This document shows, piece after piece, positions 45,105 to 57,026 of a stretch of 64,000 nt of DNA. Below the pieces are notes generated by a model. It did not search any database. It saw only the letters and a list, made by a program, of their open reading frames with translations, and was not told the DNA's origin. The stretch covers positions 2,356,001 to 2,420,000 of the forward strand of contig JAGTJL010000004.1 of assembly GCA_020746875.1 (NCBI GenBank). Reading direction: 5' to 3'. Every line of letters begins with the position of its first letter. Positions within the stretch are counted from its first letter, which is position 1. The DNA is from Rhexocercosporidium sp. MPI-PUGE-AT-0058 (Eukaryota > Ascomycota > Leotiomycetes > Helotiales). Position numbers and translations under genes: made by a program.

Positions 45105-47263
45105 ACCAAGCCGGCCGTATAGTCTAGCCAAGGATCTGCTATCAGCTAACGGCTTAGGGAGCCACTCATCATCACATACATTCGCGGCCAACGTTGTATC
45201 CCCGCTTTTGCAAAGCCCGATTGCGCCTCCTGGGTATTTTGAAGATAAGGTTATTCACAGGGGGCTGAAATATGCCTTGTCTTGTTATGCTTATTACCTT
45301 CTTAGAAGAGTATGGCCAAGTCGCTTGGAAAGACTTGGCTGCAGTGGCAAGATTAAGTTCGCTTAAAAGCTGAGTGAACTATCTAACAGAACGGCTTTAA
45401 GCCAGGATCTCCAGGTTTGGTTGGACTCCCTCCGTCGCTGATGCAAAGATGTCGATCAATACGTTTCTTTCCATCCAGTGGCATACAATCGTGCGAAATT
45501 CTCGTGAAGTGTTCATGATCATCAGGTGTTGCACCATCAACGAGAGAAGGGCCAAACACTCCGGGCTTTCGTAGACGGACGCGACCTACAAGAGAATACA
45601 GTGTGATATTACTCTGAAAATTCTCAGAAAAGAAGTTGACCAGAGGAAACAACTGGTACAAGCAATAGGTCAATGAATGGTCAAGTGATCGTATTATCGT
45701 ATTGTAGTAGTAGGAAACAAATCTGCCAAGCAAAGATAGAGGCAAAGCCGTTAGGTTTATCGTCTTGGATTCAAATTCTGCTTTGGGGGACCTGAGGACT
45801 TCCCTAGCATTTGTATTCCATGCTTTAACCCCGTGCTCAAGATGCTTGTGATTCAGTCATGTCCCGACGATATCCGACCCTAGCACAACCCTGGCTCTCG
45901 ATGATACTGCAGTCAACAAGGGAAGGTGGGGTAAGATAATGTGATTAAATTGTTACGATCACATATCCAGAGTCGATTATGTGCTGTATTTCTTGGGCGA
46001 GCGACTGGTGAAGAGGATTTTACCATTTCAAGTAGGGAATTTCGGCTTCAATGCCTGGAGAGGTGGGGAGGAGAGGTCCAGAATGACTGTTAGGAACCCT
46101 TCAGGAATAAAAGCTCACTTGGGTACACTCCCTTAAGTTTGACGAAGGAAGCTCAGCGGCAATGACTTGTGCAATGGCGTGTAGCAAAAGATCGATTCAA
46201 AAAGAGAGAGGAAGCATGGCATATCTCACTGCTTTAGTAGCTATCACAAATGCGCCTGTAGTACTGTGACCTGTAACCTCTTTCATAATTGAGCTTTTGA
46301 CAAACAGAAATTGTGCTAAGCTAGTGGTTGTAGGTATTGGGGCTCGCTAAAGCTGGTGAGGCTGCTCCCATGCACATTTCCTCAGCATGAAAAATTCGAC
46401 ATTGTCACTATTAAATTTCAGTGCAAACTCATGGCGAAAAGGAATTTATCTGGAATACACTTTCTTTTGTCCACATCCACGTTGAGAATCGAGTACATCA
46501 TATTTTGAGTCACCAGACGCAGCGAAATTATCAATGATTACAAGACGATTGCTTGGTACATTATGCTAAAATATACATACATTTGTTGCACCTCGCGGCA
46601 GCACGTCAAATTATGTCTCTATGACTGGTACTATAGATTGTCCTGTGATCTGGCAAGACACGCAATCCCTGCTCGGGTAGTTGTACTGTACTGGATGTGA
46701 AGAATCCTTTCCGTTGTCCGCAAACACATGTAATTACTCTATCCCATGGACTGGCATAAACACATTTTAGCGCCATTTAAAAGGAGACCTCTTTTTCGCA
46801 ACAACACAACTCAGCCACCACGACTTCTAAAAGGTGTTCTAGAAAGCTACAAGTATTATTTCAAACACTAAATTTCTTTTGATCTTCTTAGAATTCTTTT
46901 AATAGTCGAACTGTACCCGATGCGGCCACCTCGAATTATGGCGGTAAAATGTGCAAGCGAGTTGCCAGTCCATGGGATACCTAGATACCTAAAGTCTTCG
47001 CCTAGATTTGTGGGGTCATTCAGATTTCGGTCAAGTAATAAGTGCCGCGTAGAATGGTATGAGACACCAAAGCATCAGTACACCTGGATAAAACTCCAAG
47101 GAATGTTTCGTGAACCTTATATGGCAACAGTTTTACCTCAACAGTGAGGAGGAATGTCTGACTCGCAATATCAGAAACTAGTTAGGACACCAACTCGTCA
47201 ACTAAGAAGGTACACAGGCTAATTAAGACAAAGCGAATGTTTAACTTCTCCGACTTCATCACA
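45105..47263. other. Long gene-poor region
   Basis: 2.16 kb with no supportable gene, AT-rich in 45900-46900. A minus ORF at 45383-45745 has a protein-like part (GRVRLRKPGVFGPSLVDGA) but no recognisable domain. Confidence 0.5.
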
Positions 47264-48060
47264 TCATAATTTCGAATCGGTCCATCTGCCAATATCCCGG
47301 TTCACCATGACCCACAGGCCGTCAGCCACTGCAAGTACATTCCCATCTTTGTCTTCGAAACTGCCCTTTACAATCAGCCGCCTCCCTTCTTTCTTCTGAA
47401 CTTTGCCGCGGACGAGAACTACGCTTGGTGTATACAATGGCTTCTTGAAGTCTACTTTGAGAGATGCCGTGTACGCTCCTTGGGCTATTGATAAATCAGC
47501 TAGCTGCTCGATACCTTAGAGTTCCGAGCATGAGTTGAAACATGTTAAACTCACCAGCCTGCAAATTCGCCGCAGTACCCATAACCTCATCTAGCACAAC
47601 TCCAAAGAACCCCCCATGGGCCGTCTTAGCGTACCCATTCACACCACTATTCAAATCCACCAACGTGCACAGTTCCAAGAACGGATTCTTCTTGTCTTCG
47701 CTTGTTTCTGATGTCGGTGCTGTGGGCTTGATGAATCGGAAGAACGTTATGCATGCTTTTACCGTCTCGGGTGTATTCAGCGTCTCTCGTACGAAAGCAG
47801 ATTCTGTGGATGCGATAGGGGTTCTGTCTGGGACTGTGACTTGGACGACGGATTTGTCGGAGATGAGTTTTGCGCACCATGGGATGGCTTTGAAGTATGC
47901 GATTGGGTCGGTAACGGGCTGGATGGTGTTTTAGTAAAGCTTCAACTTGCATATAATTCAGAAGAAAGAGTCCTAGAAACCTCCACCAGGAACGAATCTG
48001 AAGAATCGATAAGTGAATAGCAAAACAGACCTGATTATGCGTAGATTTAGGATTCGACAT
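47264..48060 (-). CDS. PaaI/4HBT-type hotdog thioesterase
   Basis: 204-residue acyl-CoA thioesterase-like protein. Exons are 48031-48060 (30 nt), 47555-47918 and 47264-47484. Intron 1 (48030 down to 47919) is GT..CCAG, phase 0; intron 2 starts GTGAG and ends AATAG, phase 1. Hotdog-fold features: DPIAYFKAIPWCAKLISDKSV, a central KTAHGGFFGVVLDEVMGTAAN (the HGG-FxxxLDE signature with the catalytic Asp/Glu), then SLKVDFKKPLYTPSVVLVRGKV and GRRLIVKGSFEDKDGNVLAVADGLWV. Fungal members of this family are uncharacterised; cytosolic or peroxisomal acyl-CoA hydrolysis is inferred. The very short first exon is supported by the strong frame-keeping join. Confidence 0.85.
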
Positions 48061-49293
48061 CTTGAAATTAGGACCAGACAAAAAAGCCTAGACCGGTATG
48101 CGGATACGATAATACGGATCCTTTTTTTTAGATCTCAAAGAATTATGCACACTTTGAAGAATTGTGAAATCTGGGGAAAAAGAAACAAAAACGGAGAAGA
48201 TGCAGAAGGCAAGATTTATGACGGCACTCGGAGATCCGAGGTGCTGCTTCCCTTCCACATATCAGCTCCCCATCCAATAACCAATAAGACCAAAAAACTA
48301 CAAGAATGGCAAGCATCTCAGGTAAGCATCAAGGATACAGTACATATCCACGAGAGCGGATCATATTCCGCATCAAGCTTAAGCAACAGCTCAAAGGTCT
48401 TGATTGACCAATTGACAGCAGCCCTACGAGAATGCAGCCCCAATCCGGTCTGTCGATCCGAGCTTTGACACGCCGCCACCAGCGAGACTTTATCTCCAGC
48501 TCTCTGTATCACCTCGCATACCTTGCTCTCTGCGAGGTGATGCAACCTGCAGGAAAATTGATGTATACTGGAGCCTCCGTGGACAGCTCTACGGGGCAAC
48601 TAAAGGCCGCCGATTTTGACAAATGCGCATTTCCAAAGCCAAAGTACTTGGAACATTTCGTCACACTTAAAATAAATACATTTTTTTTATTTGCTTGTTA
48701 GAGTAAGTACTTTATTATCTGTTTTTTTCTTTTTTCTACGTCGATTTGATAAATATTTCGTGAAGATTTAGAGCCTTGCAAATGTTGATTTGGGTAGTCT
48801 CTCGTGCCAAAATCGGCGACTCTTCAGCCGCCCCATAGAGACAGGTTGGTGTCGCCGAGACGGGAGCGGACCTGTCGATCCCGGTGGTGATCTGCCCGTG
48901 GTGGAGATAGTACCGATATTGTTTATGCCTGCTGTTGTAGATCATTGGTTTCTGTGATATCATCAAGTCCAGAATCCAAAATCGTCAAAGAATCGATTGA
49001 TTGTGCACTGATAGGTTTCGAGAATTATTTCCCTAAGTTTGTTGAGATTTCGATATTTTACAGCCGATATATTGCAGCTGAAAGAAGGGAAGATACTTAG
49101 CTGCGAATGAGAAGGTTGCTTTTGTTCAGCTACAATGCTTTCCGTTATTCTTTATGTCTAATTATTTAATCCTTTCAAATACAGCACAGTATAATAGTAA
49201 AATACATTATGGTTCGACACATTTAACATTGATACATCCTCCACCATTCAATAAGCGAGCAATTTTATCGTGACCCTTCCGTGAACAGCGAAA
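48061..49293. other. Intergenic with a perfect hairpin
   Basis: 1.2 kb without a supportable gene; contains the inverted repeat 48508-48541 and AT-rich DNA. Confidence 0.5.
48508..48541. repeat. Perfect 11-bp hairpin
   Basis: ATCACCTCGCA at 48508-48518 and TGCGAGGTGAT at 48531-48541 form an 11-bp perfect stem with a 12-nt loop. No oligo-T follows; function unknown. Confidence 0.6.
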
Positions 49294-50334
49294 TCAATTT
49301 CCTTGCTTGATAGCTCCAGTAGGTTGCTCAACAAGCAGCACCGGTCCCGCAAGAACAGTGTCCAAAGTAGGTGCACCAGGTGTATCAGCGATGATACTGA
49401 TAATAAGACCCTTGTTCAGCTCAAAATCTGGAATGGTAGTCGTGTTCGTCTTGGTATTGAACGGCATTGAGACATTGAGCAGTCCGTGGTAGAAGACCGC
49501 ATAATAAAATTGCGTATCGTTCCAAGCCGGTGGTGGTGTTGTGAAGACAAATCCGATCTCCGTACCGGATTGAAGAGTAGAGTTGATCTTGGGATCGTAA
49601 GTGAATTGTGCGAGATTCTGACTTGGGTAAGGATATTCTGGGTTCTCGGGTGGGCAGGATCCAGGAACGATGAATTGGTTTGTGCTGTCAAGGATCTCGT
49701 TGGCGTAGGGAAAAGAGGTGTCAGTTGGGCCAGCGAAGGGGTTGGTGTCCCAGATATCCATCAGTGCCCATGTGTTGTGACGAGACTCGGTCTCGGCAAC
49801 GGCTGTGAGAGCTCCTTTCGTTTCGTTTAACTGGGCTTGTTGAGCAAGGCCAGTGAGGAAACCCATCGATGCAATCTCAAGGAGGGTAAGGGTAACCAGG
49901 AAAGCCTCTACGCTGTCAACACCGAAGGCGTACTTGCATGGCCCTGGCTTGAGGGAGTTGCTCGAGATCTGACTTTGGAACACAGCGAGATGGCCGGCTT
50001 CATTGTTGCGGATCTCTTGGATGCGATCGTAGGTGGTGTTTGGCAGACCGACAGATGTAAACGAGGAGCTGTTGAAGCTGTCAACTCCTTGTTGGTAGAA
50101 TTCGTAGATCGCCCATTCTGCAGAAAGCAAGTTCTGGTAGAGTAGATCGTCAGGTCCTGCAGTCCCGTTCGTCGTTGCGGGAATAGGAGCTGTTTCGTTG
50201 CCAGGGTATGGACGACCACGACCGCGATAATCGCTGTAGTAGTTGCTCAGTCCTGGGATTGGTCTTTGTGGAACGGCGGCTCCTGTGACAATAAATGAAG
50301 CGGCCAGAGCCGTGACAACTGATTTAAATAACAT
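49294..50334 (-). CDS. rds1: Secreted Rds1-type ferritin-like protein
   Basis: Intronless 346-residue protein of the fungal stress-response Rds1/ferritin-like family. A signal peptide is clear at MLFKSVVTALAASFIVTGAA; the start at 50334 is preferred to an ATG 12 codons upstream, which would disrupt it. The ferritin-like helical core lies at about residues 65-205: LLYQNLLSAEWAIYEFYQQGVDSF, RIQEIRNNEAGHLAVFQSQI, TLTLLEIASMGFLTGLAQQ and ALTAVAETESRHNTWAL. This gives Glu and ExxH-type ligand pairs (EAGH, ESRH) as in four-helix di-iron proteins. The C-terminal half is a beta-rich extension unique to fungi. Several NxS/T glycosylation sites. Fission yeast rds1 responds to adenine and stress; the role here is inferred. 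Confidence 0.87.
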   Translation of the reverse strand: MLFKSVVTALAASFIVTGAAVPQRPIPGLSNYYSDYRGRGRPYPGNETAPIPATTNGTAGPDDLLYQNLLSAEWAIYEFYQQGVDSFNSSSFTSVGLPNTTYDRIQEIRNNEAGHLAVFQSQISSNSLKPGPCKYAFGVDSVEAFLVTLTLLEIASMGFLTGLAQQAQLNETKGALTAVAETESRHNTWALMDIWDTNPFAGPTDTSFPYANEILDSTNQFIVPGSCPPENPEYPYPSQNLAQFTYDPKINSTLQSGTEIGFVFTTPPPAWNDTQFYYAVFYHGLLNVSMPFNTKTNTTTIPDFELNKGLIISIIADTPGAPTLDTVLAGPVLLVEQPTGAIKQGN

Positions 50335-51977
50335 CTTGAATGAGCTGAGAGCGATTGGGTATGACTGCAAGGAGGTATCGATTGTGATCTGATAATTGAG
50401 AGATTCGAAGTCATTATATCTAAAATCAGCCCTCGTCTGACGTAGTTGGCACTTGCCTTTAGAATAGCATCACCTCGAGACTGAGTCCTTTGCCTATTTC
50501 ATCTCTGGACGCCGATCCAGGGCAAATAAAAAAATCAGTACAGGATGATCAAGTTAAGATTGGAAAGATCCGAGAGCATTCCGTAGAGCCTTCTTTGAGC
50601 CTGATGTGCCGATGCAGGGACCATCATGGATGGAATCGATCGATGCTACCAGGCCCCAGCATCGACGTCCAAGGTACTCTGGAAGTAGACAGCTCCCAAC
50701 AAATTGGAGTCATTGTGCATGATGTAGATCAGCCTTTGAAGTTGATATGAAGACAGTAAAGATCAGACAATATTTCAAAATCAGATACACATTGCGCACC
50801 GCTCTGCCAAGGAAAGTATATCTTTCGCGAGCCCGCGCACTCAACAATCTCTCCATCCAGCGAACCCACAACCCACACTACATAAGCACTATCTCGATCG
50901 AGATATCGAAGTATTCGCATTTCTGAGCTGCTCAGAGACAGCATATCCGAGCTAACGTGTATTTCGACTTTTTCTTACTACTTTAGCATCTGTTTCCAGG
51001 AAGTGTATTTGAGCAATGGGCCATTCGGGGCTTTCTGATAAGTTCCGTCATCCCGCCTTGACATCTCTAGGAGTGAGCTCCTACGCTAATGCTTGATGAT
51101 GCTGGATGCGGCTGGGAATGCGGCTCGCCAGAGATGTCTAAATTCGGACATCCGGGATCTGCGTGCTGATCGCCCTTTTAGTTCGATTCTACACTTCGTC
51201 AGTCTTGATTTTGATTTTGATTTTTTTTGGTTTTGACCGCTTAAGGTATTGAAAGCTCATGAGAAGCTTAGTTTAGCTCGTCTTATACCTCCGACTTGGT
51301 AAAGTCGAATAGCATGTATCTCACTGATTCACCAGCTAATCCCGATTGGGATATTGTATCCCGGACGGGAGAGATGCATACCGGAGAGATCTTCAATTTG
51401 CCCTATATTCATCATTCCCGATGCAGCTATAGACATATACGTCCCGACCACCTCATCACTATCGAGGAGCCACTGCTGAAGCTTCAGAATATCCACAAAT
51501 TTCTGTACGCGATCAGCAAGCTGGACGCGGGAATGACGACAACTTTCCAAGATCCCCTACCCAGCTTTCCATAATCATACAACAAAGGGTATTTGCACAT
51601 CAATTGACGTGTTGAGCTTCCACCTCAGAAGGTAGCCCAATACACAATCTCAGTGGTCAGGAGCTTCTCTAGTGTACGGAGAGAATCCACGAATATTCTA
51701 GACGGTGAAACTGCGAAGGTCTTGCACCTGCTCCACAGAGCAGGATGCTTGTAATTCTGAGGAACATTAATAAGGAGCGAGAATACACAAGAACAATTCA
51801 CTTACCAGGCAAAAATTCTTTAAACTCTGCCCCGGTAAAACCCCCTAAATTACTCTGAACACATCTCTAAAGTCGGCAAACTTTTCCCAGGACTTGTCCA
51901 AACTGTGGCCTACTCACTCCGAATCCATCTCTCGCACTCAGCACATCTTTTCGCAACCAATCCTCAACCCCTCCAAA
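50335..51977. other. Divergent intergenic region
   Basis: 1.6 kb between two divergent secreted-protein genes. A TTGATT hexamer repeat occurs near 51205. Short ORFs (such as 51296-51574) are not convincing. Confidence 0.5.
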
Positions 51978-52517
51978 ATGCAGCTCACCCACCAAACCCT
52001 CACCTTCCTCCTACTCCCCTTCCTCGCCACACCCACCACAGCCCAAGACTGGCACTCCATCGTCGCCAGCGCCGAGTCCCTCGCCGCCACAATAGCAGAC
52101 CCCTACACCTCATACGCTGCCTCCGTTGCATCATCCGCTCAATCTCTCGCCGCAACAGCCGCAGCACCATACACCTCACTTGCAAACTCAGTTGTCTCTT
52201 CCGCGCAAAGTGTAGCCAGTGACGCTCCTTTCTCGGTAACTAGGGATGCGAGCTCGGTGGTGGAGAGCGCCCAGAGCGTTGCTGCTACGGTAGGTGATGA
52301 GCAGAGGAGTAGCGCGTTGAGTGTTGCGAGCCAGGCTGTGCAATCGGCCATCAGTGCGGCGGATGGAGCAACGAGGAGTGCGAATCAGGCTGCGAGTCAG
52401 GCGTCGACGGCGGCGCAAGAGACAGGGACGAATGCTGCTGTGAAGGGGAAAGATGTGGGTACCATGGGAATGGGCGTTGGTGTCGGTGCTGTTGTTGCTG
52501 TCGTGGGACTTTTGTGA
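51978..52517 (+). CDS. Ser/Ala-rich probable GPI-anchored surface protein
   Basis: 179-residue protein with signal peptide MQLTHQTLTFLLLPFLATPTTAQ, a long Ser/Ala/Thr-rich body, and a C-terminal small-residue run then hydrophobic tail (MGMGVGVGAVVAVVGLL), the pattern of a GPI-anchor signal. The body contains diverged repeats of SLAATIADPYTSYAxSVASSAQS (residues about 32-80) that continue as SxAQSVA units. It is probably an O-glycosylated cell-wall or surface protein. The ATG at 51978 is preferred to one 28 codons upstream because it gives the signal peptide. No enzymatic motif. Confidence 0.8.
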   Translation: MQLTHQTLTFLLLPFLATPTTAQDWHSIVASAESLAATIADPYTSYAASVASSAQSLAATAAAPYTSLANSVVSSAQSVASDAPFSVTRDASSVVESAQSVAATVGDEQRSSALSVASQAVQSAISAADGATRSANQAASQASTAAQETGTNAAVKGKDVGTMGMGVGVGAVVAVVGLL

Positions 52518-53126
52518 GATGATGGAAATACATATTGTTTTGATGCCGGGGAAGACACATACCAGATAGAGCCTGATGCTATGTACTAGTTTGGTTGCTG
52601 AGATCGTTGATTGTCGATAGAATGTCAATGTTCATTCCGTCATGAACTAGAAATGAAGCTGTTAAACAAACCGCCATGCGGAATCACCTTTGGTTCCATT
52701 TCCTGTTGCTTGGAACAAGCAAGGTGTGTCCAGTGACCTGGAAGTTTCCTCCGTCCGCTCACTATTCGCCAAGAACATGACTCTCCCCTAGTCTCCGCTG
52801 CATTTCGCTTGTTCTTTCTCAGCCCCTTTCTGGTTCAAAACAAACTGCAGTCGATGCACTACGTTTCTAGCACCATGAATACTTTCTTGTACTACTGAGT
52901 TAAGAAAACATAAGGCGTTAGTTGAAGAGCAGCTTGTTAAATCTCCTTGCATTTATTGCTAGGTAGTTACCCACAGTACTGACTAGCAAGCAAACCTAAG
53001 CACACTATTTCGCTATAGCAAGAAACAACTGAGCAAAAGTGATATCATCTAAACCATCAGCAACCTCAAAGCAAAACCATCCTTATCATCCCCATCTAAC
53101 GTCAGCAGGACCAGGAGTGGCGACAA
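52518..53126. other. Intergenic between convergent genes
   Basis: 609 bp, no gene recognised. Confidence 0.5.
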
Positions 53127-55221
53127 TTACTTCATCTCATACACCACCTTTGTACTCGACTCCACACTATGCTCCCATGCACAGAATGGACACTTACAGC
53201 AATCCGGTCTGAGCATTCTCCACACCCCACAACCCTCACATCTCCTAGCCAAAGCATCCCGCTCTCTCTTCCCTTCATACCCGCGGAACACCAAATCATC
53301 ATCGTAGTATCTGAACAAGCCACTCCAGCGACCCTTGAATTTACCCGTCGCAACAGCATCCTTTACAGATTTCTTGATCAGAGCTTGCACCTCCTCGATA
53401 ATCTCCGGAGAGACGGACTCATGTGCTGGACCTTCGAGGAGCTCGCAGATTTTCGTAGCGGACTCGATGTATGTCTCATCGTTCGCTCCCCAATCCCATG
53501 TTGTGAGTAAGTCGGCGCAGTTGTCAAGTGTGTACGTCTTCGCACCCTGGAATCTCGAGTTTCCAGTTCCGATCAGATATTGCCAGAGCGGACCCAACGG
53601 GCCAAGCCTAGGATTGCGGAAGAGTTTGTAATTGAATTCATTCATACGCTGAAGATTTGGGACGCGGTCCTTGCAGAAAGCCTCGTACTTACCACGCAAC
53701 TCTTTCTTTCCGACAGCATCGCGAGAGAGATACTCCTTGACATTCTCAGCGAGGAAAATACTCGTCGCCATATTCGCATTGATTCCTGGTGAGTATAGTG
53801 GATTCGTAAAGCCCGTCGCATCACCTATCGCCATCCAATTCTCACCCGAGACTCGTGGGCAGCTGAAAGCGAGGTTCTTGCGGGCGTACCATGTCGTACC
53901 GGGGCCATACAGGTTGTCTATCAGTGTGAACTTGCTCATAAACTCCGTGACTTTGGCGTACTTGGAGACGACCCAGTTGAACTTCTGCTCGGCTTCGCAG
54001 GATCCGTAGAGGGTGAGGTCGGAGGGGTAGACGACATCTGAGCGGAGAGCGAAACCGATACTAACGACCCAACGGAACTTGAGATCGAACTTCTCGACGA
54101 GTTCTTCGGTAGAGGGGTACGAGTCTGCGGGTGTGCCGGCGGCGTTGAGGTCCAGGAGGTGGTTTATCATATTGATGAGGTTTGGAAGAGGACTCTCCTC
54201 CCAGGTTGGCAGACGGATTACCCAGGCCCAGCTGATTTACGGTCATTTCATCGTTTGGCAATACAGGAGGGAGAGACACTTACCCTTCAGGTATGCAGAT
54301 ATGGTTCGTGTTCACGCTCTCGTAGTCCCGGAGGGGGATCTCCTTTTCATCAACATTACACTCCCAGTAAGCCCAGAAACCATGCGTGTTGAACTCGGGT
54401 TGCTCAACACGACTCTTGGACTTCGATACGAAACGGTGAAATCGACCACTTGCATCAACCAGCAGACGGGCCTTGATAGACTCCTCCTCCTTACTCTCCT
54501 TGTCCAACACTTTCACTGTTGTCTCTCTCTCCGTTCCACTCAAACTATCCTCATCAATAATGGCTTCTTTTCCATGCAGAACCGTAATACCAAGACGTTG
54601 GGCGAACAGGGTTAACAGCAATTCGCTGATCTTCCGTTCAATCTGGAGCGTAGCGACGAAATCACCAGCAGGACCATTAGCGACAAATGTGCTATAGTTT
54701 TCAGGGTCACCCGAGTCGTTGAAGTAGTAGAATGCGAGGCCATCTTTGGGTCCGAAGAGGCGCCAGAGCATGGGTGAGTCAATGCCGATGAGCTTCAACC
54801 ACACGCCGAAGACAGTGAGTGTAGACTCTCCGATCTTGTAGCCTGGCGAGGAGGACTTCTCAAGGATAGTGATGCTGGTGGGAGCTGCAGAATGGTCAGT
54901 CAAATTTCCCGGCCGATTTGAAGGTTACTTACCTGCTTTGTCTCTCTTCAACTCGAGGGTGCGGGCGTGGATGGCGAAGATCAGAGAGTGGATACCCCCT
55001 CCTACGACGACAACATCAGACCTTTCTGGCAGACCTTGGCAATCGTTCAGAGTGTTCAGAATGTTTGCCGTTGCTGAGCTGTCGGTACTCTGAGGCTCCG
55101 TGCTCGCATTCTTGAGTAGTTCTTCAGTCCATCGTGGTTCTTTCTTTGCTGTGTCCTCCACCGTGAACAGGTGGAATACTTGTGTCAGGGAGAACAAGAT
55201 GTGCTGGATGTATGAAGCCAT
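53127..55221 (-). CDS. Flavin-dependent halogenase-like FAD enzyme
   Basis: 664-residue FAD enzyme related to flavin-dependent halogenases/monooxygenases. Exons (minus) are 54933-55221, 54284-54884 and 53127-54231; both introns start GTAAGT and end TGCAG and ATCAG. Seen: VVVVGGGIHSL (FAD Rossmann, about residue 74), GYKIGESTLT (the GES/T-P-like motif), FGPKDGLAFYY with a Lys where halogenases have the catalytic Lys, LLVDASGRF, and EGWAWVIRLP. The last is close to the halogenase WxWxIP motif but with Arg for Pro. The flavin-binding IGDATGFTNPLYSPGINANMA follows. The C-terminus has a Cys cluster (CEGCGVW..CCKCPFC), zinc-ribbon-like. Chlorinating activity is unproven; plain hydroxylation is possible. 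Confidence 0.78.
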
Positions 55222-57026
55222 CTGCGATGTCCTGATGAAGTACTCGTTTTATGCTGTCTTGTCACTAAACAGAAATTGGGGGTTTGAGTGCAGAAGTAAG
55301 GTGATGGTTGGCACGCCCATTGAATAAAAGGCCTGTCGCCTTTCAGCTCATCCAAGTAAGTGAATCGATCGCTTTCTTTTTTAATTACCTCGGTAAATAA
55401 ATTGGACTGTGATTAATTTAAGGAATTCCTATAGTTATTTAAGGTATTATTTAAGGTATAGAAGGTGGACGAAGAAAACCGAACCCTGGTCCGTTAGTAT
55501 GCTGTTGCTAATAGATACATACGTTTTACTTAATAGCGGCTAAGTACTTATTATCTTATTGTAACTTAAACTTCATAAGAATTTCTTTTAAGAAAGCATA
55601 TTTGGAACTTTTGCATGATGAAGAACCGGGGGATTTTGTTTTAAGTTTTTTCCCGGATTAGATCTTTGACTTTCCGCTATGCCAAGGTTTGGTTTTAAGT
55701 AGCTAGCTTCTTCAATTGAATTAACATTTTACTTGAACAAAAATACTGTCTGAAAAACCTAGGCATTTTAAGATACGAGCAAGGAGTTAATTCAATTACT
55801 GGCTTGAAGGCCAGACTTTGTCCCAGGAACAGCTTTCTTGCGCAAGCTTTGTACTTCGTTTCTCAACTACTCGACGAGATAAATTTACAAGCGACAGCCT
55901 ACTTTGAGAAAATACGAGAAATAAACTACCTTGAGAGCGTATGAAAGAGAGTTTACTTGAGGGAAAGTACGAGGGTTTGCTTTAGAAACAATACGAAAAC
56001 CTACCGTATTATACTTTAAATTAGTGGTCAACAAAAGAACTTTACTTGATACGTACGCGATGAAGCTTTTTTAAAACTAAGCAGTTGATCTCGGAGATTA
56101 ACCCTTCAAAAACTTTAAATCAGTGCACTAAAAACTCTAAACGTGTTGAATCAACTAATCTTAAAGCGTCAAATAAAATATTTCTATGTGCTCCAAGGCA
56201 ATTGGCAGATGGTAATTGCGAATGGCCATGTTTGGAAGGACCGCTCATGTTCTGTTGATGTATGGCCGATTGTCGGCGCTCGATTTGGTCGCGATCTCAA
56301 CATGGACTAGCATCGTCATTACCGAAGAGCGTAGCATTCACTGGAGTGACATGTCAGAATGGAATCTTGGTCACAAAATAGAAGAGAGTCGTCGGAAGCT
56401 AACGAACCCAATAGTTAGTTGCCCTCTCCATAAACTCCGTGTAACAACGCAATTGTTAATTCATGGCGGCTGAACCGAGCTTCAAAATCATTGTTCATGG
56501 TGGTCCCACAAACCGACAACCGGGGAATGTTAGCGGAGGCTGCCGTGCGCGATATCCAAGCGTCTACATGAATGATCAGAAAGAGAAACGATAACTATTA
56601 ATGCGACCTTTACGGCTGAAGGTTACCGATGATAGCACGAGAGACAACCTAAATCAACCTTGCAAGACTTTAAATTTTTACGTAATGTCAATTGAGTTGG
56701 TTAAAATTAGAGTTGTACAGGATGATAGCTTAATGCTTGCTCTGCAGATTGACCAGAGAGCAGTGTTTCACTGGTTCTTAATGTATCGAAATAACCAAAG
56801 TACTTTGAAATTGCGCGTCTGTCAAAACCGGCATCTTTCAGTCGCCGCGTAGAGGTAACCTAGAATAAACCAGTCGCCGATCTGTTTATCTCGCTAAATG
56901 GTGGGGAGAAGGGAGGGGAGGTGTGTACTTTCTCGAAGTGTGCTGCTTGACCTTCAATCGTTTTTTGATCCTGAACCTCTTTCAAACCACAACAGAAGAC
57001 TTCAACACATCCACTGTCGGGCAATC
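55222..57026. other. AT-rich spacer between two flavoenzyme genes
   Basis: 1.8 kb; 55380-56200 is strongly AT-rich with many TTTAA and TACGAG motifs and no ORFs, suggesting mutated repeat DNA. 56200-57000 has less extreme composition; ORFs there are not convincing. Confidence 0.5.

Noticed and set aside
51296..51574. 92-residue plus ORF
   Set aside because: No motif, no splice partners, ordinary random-ORF length.
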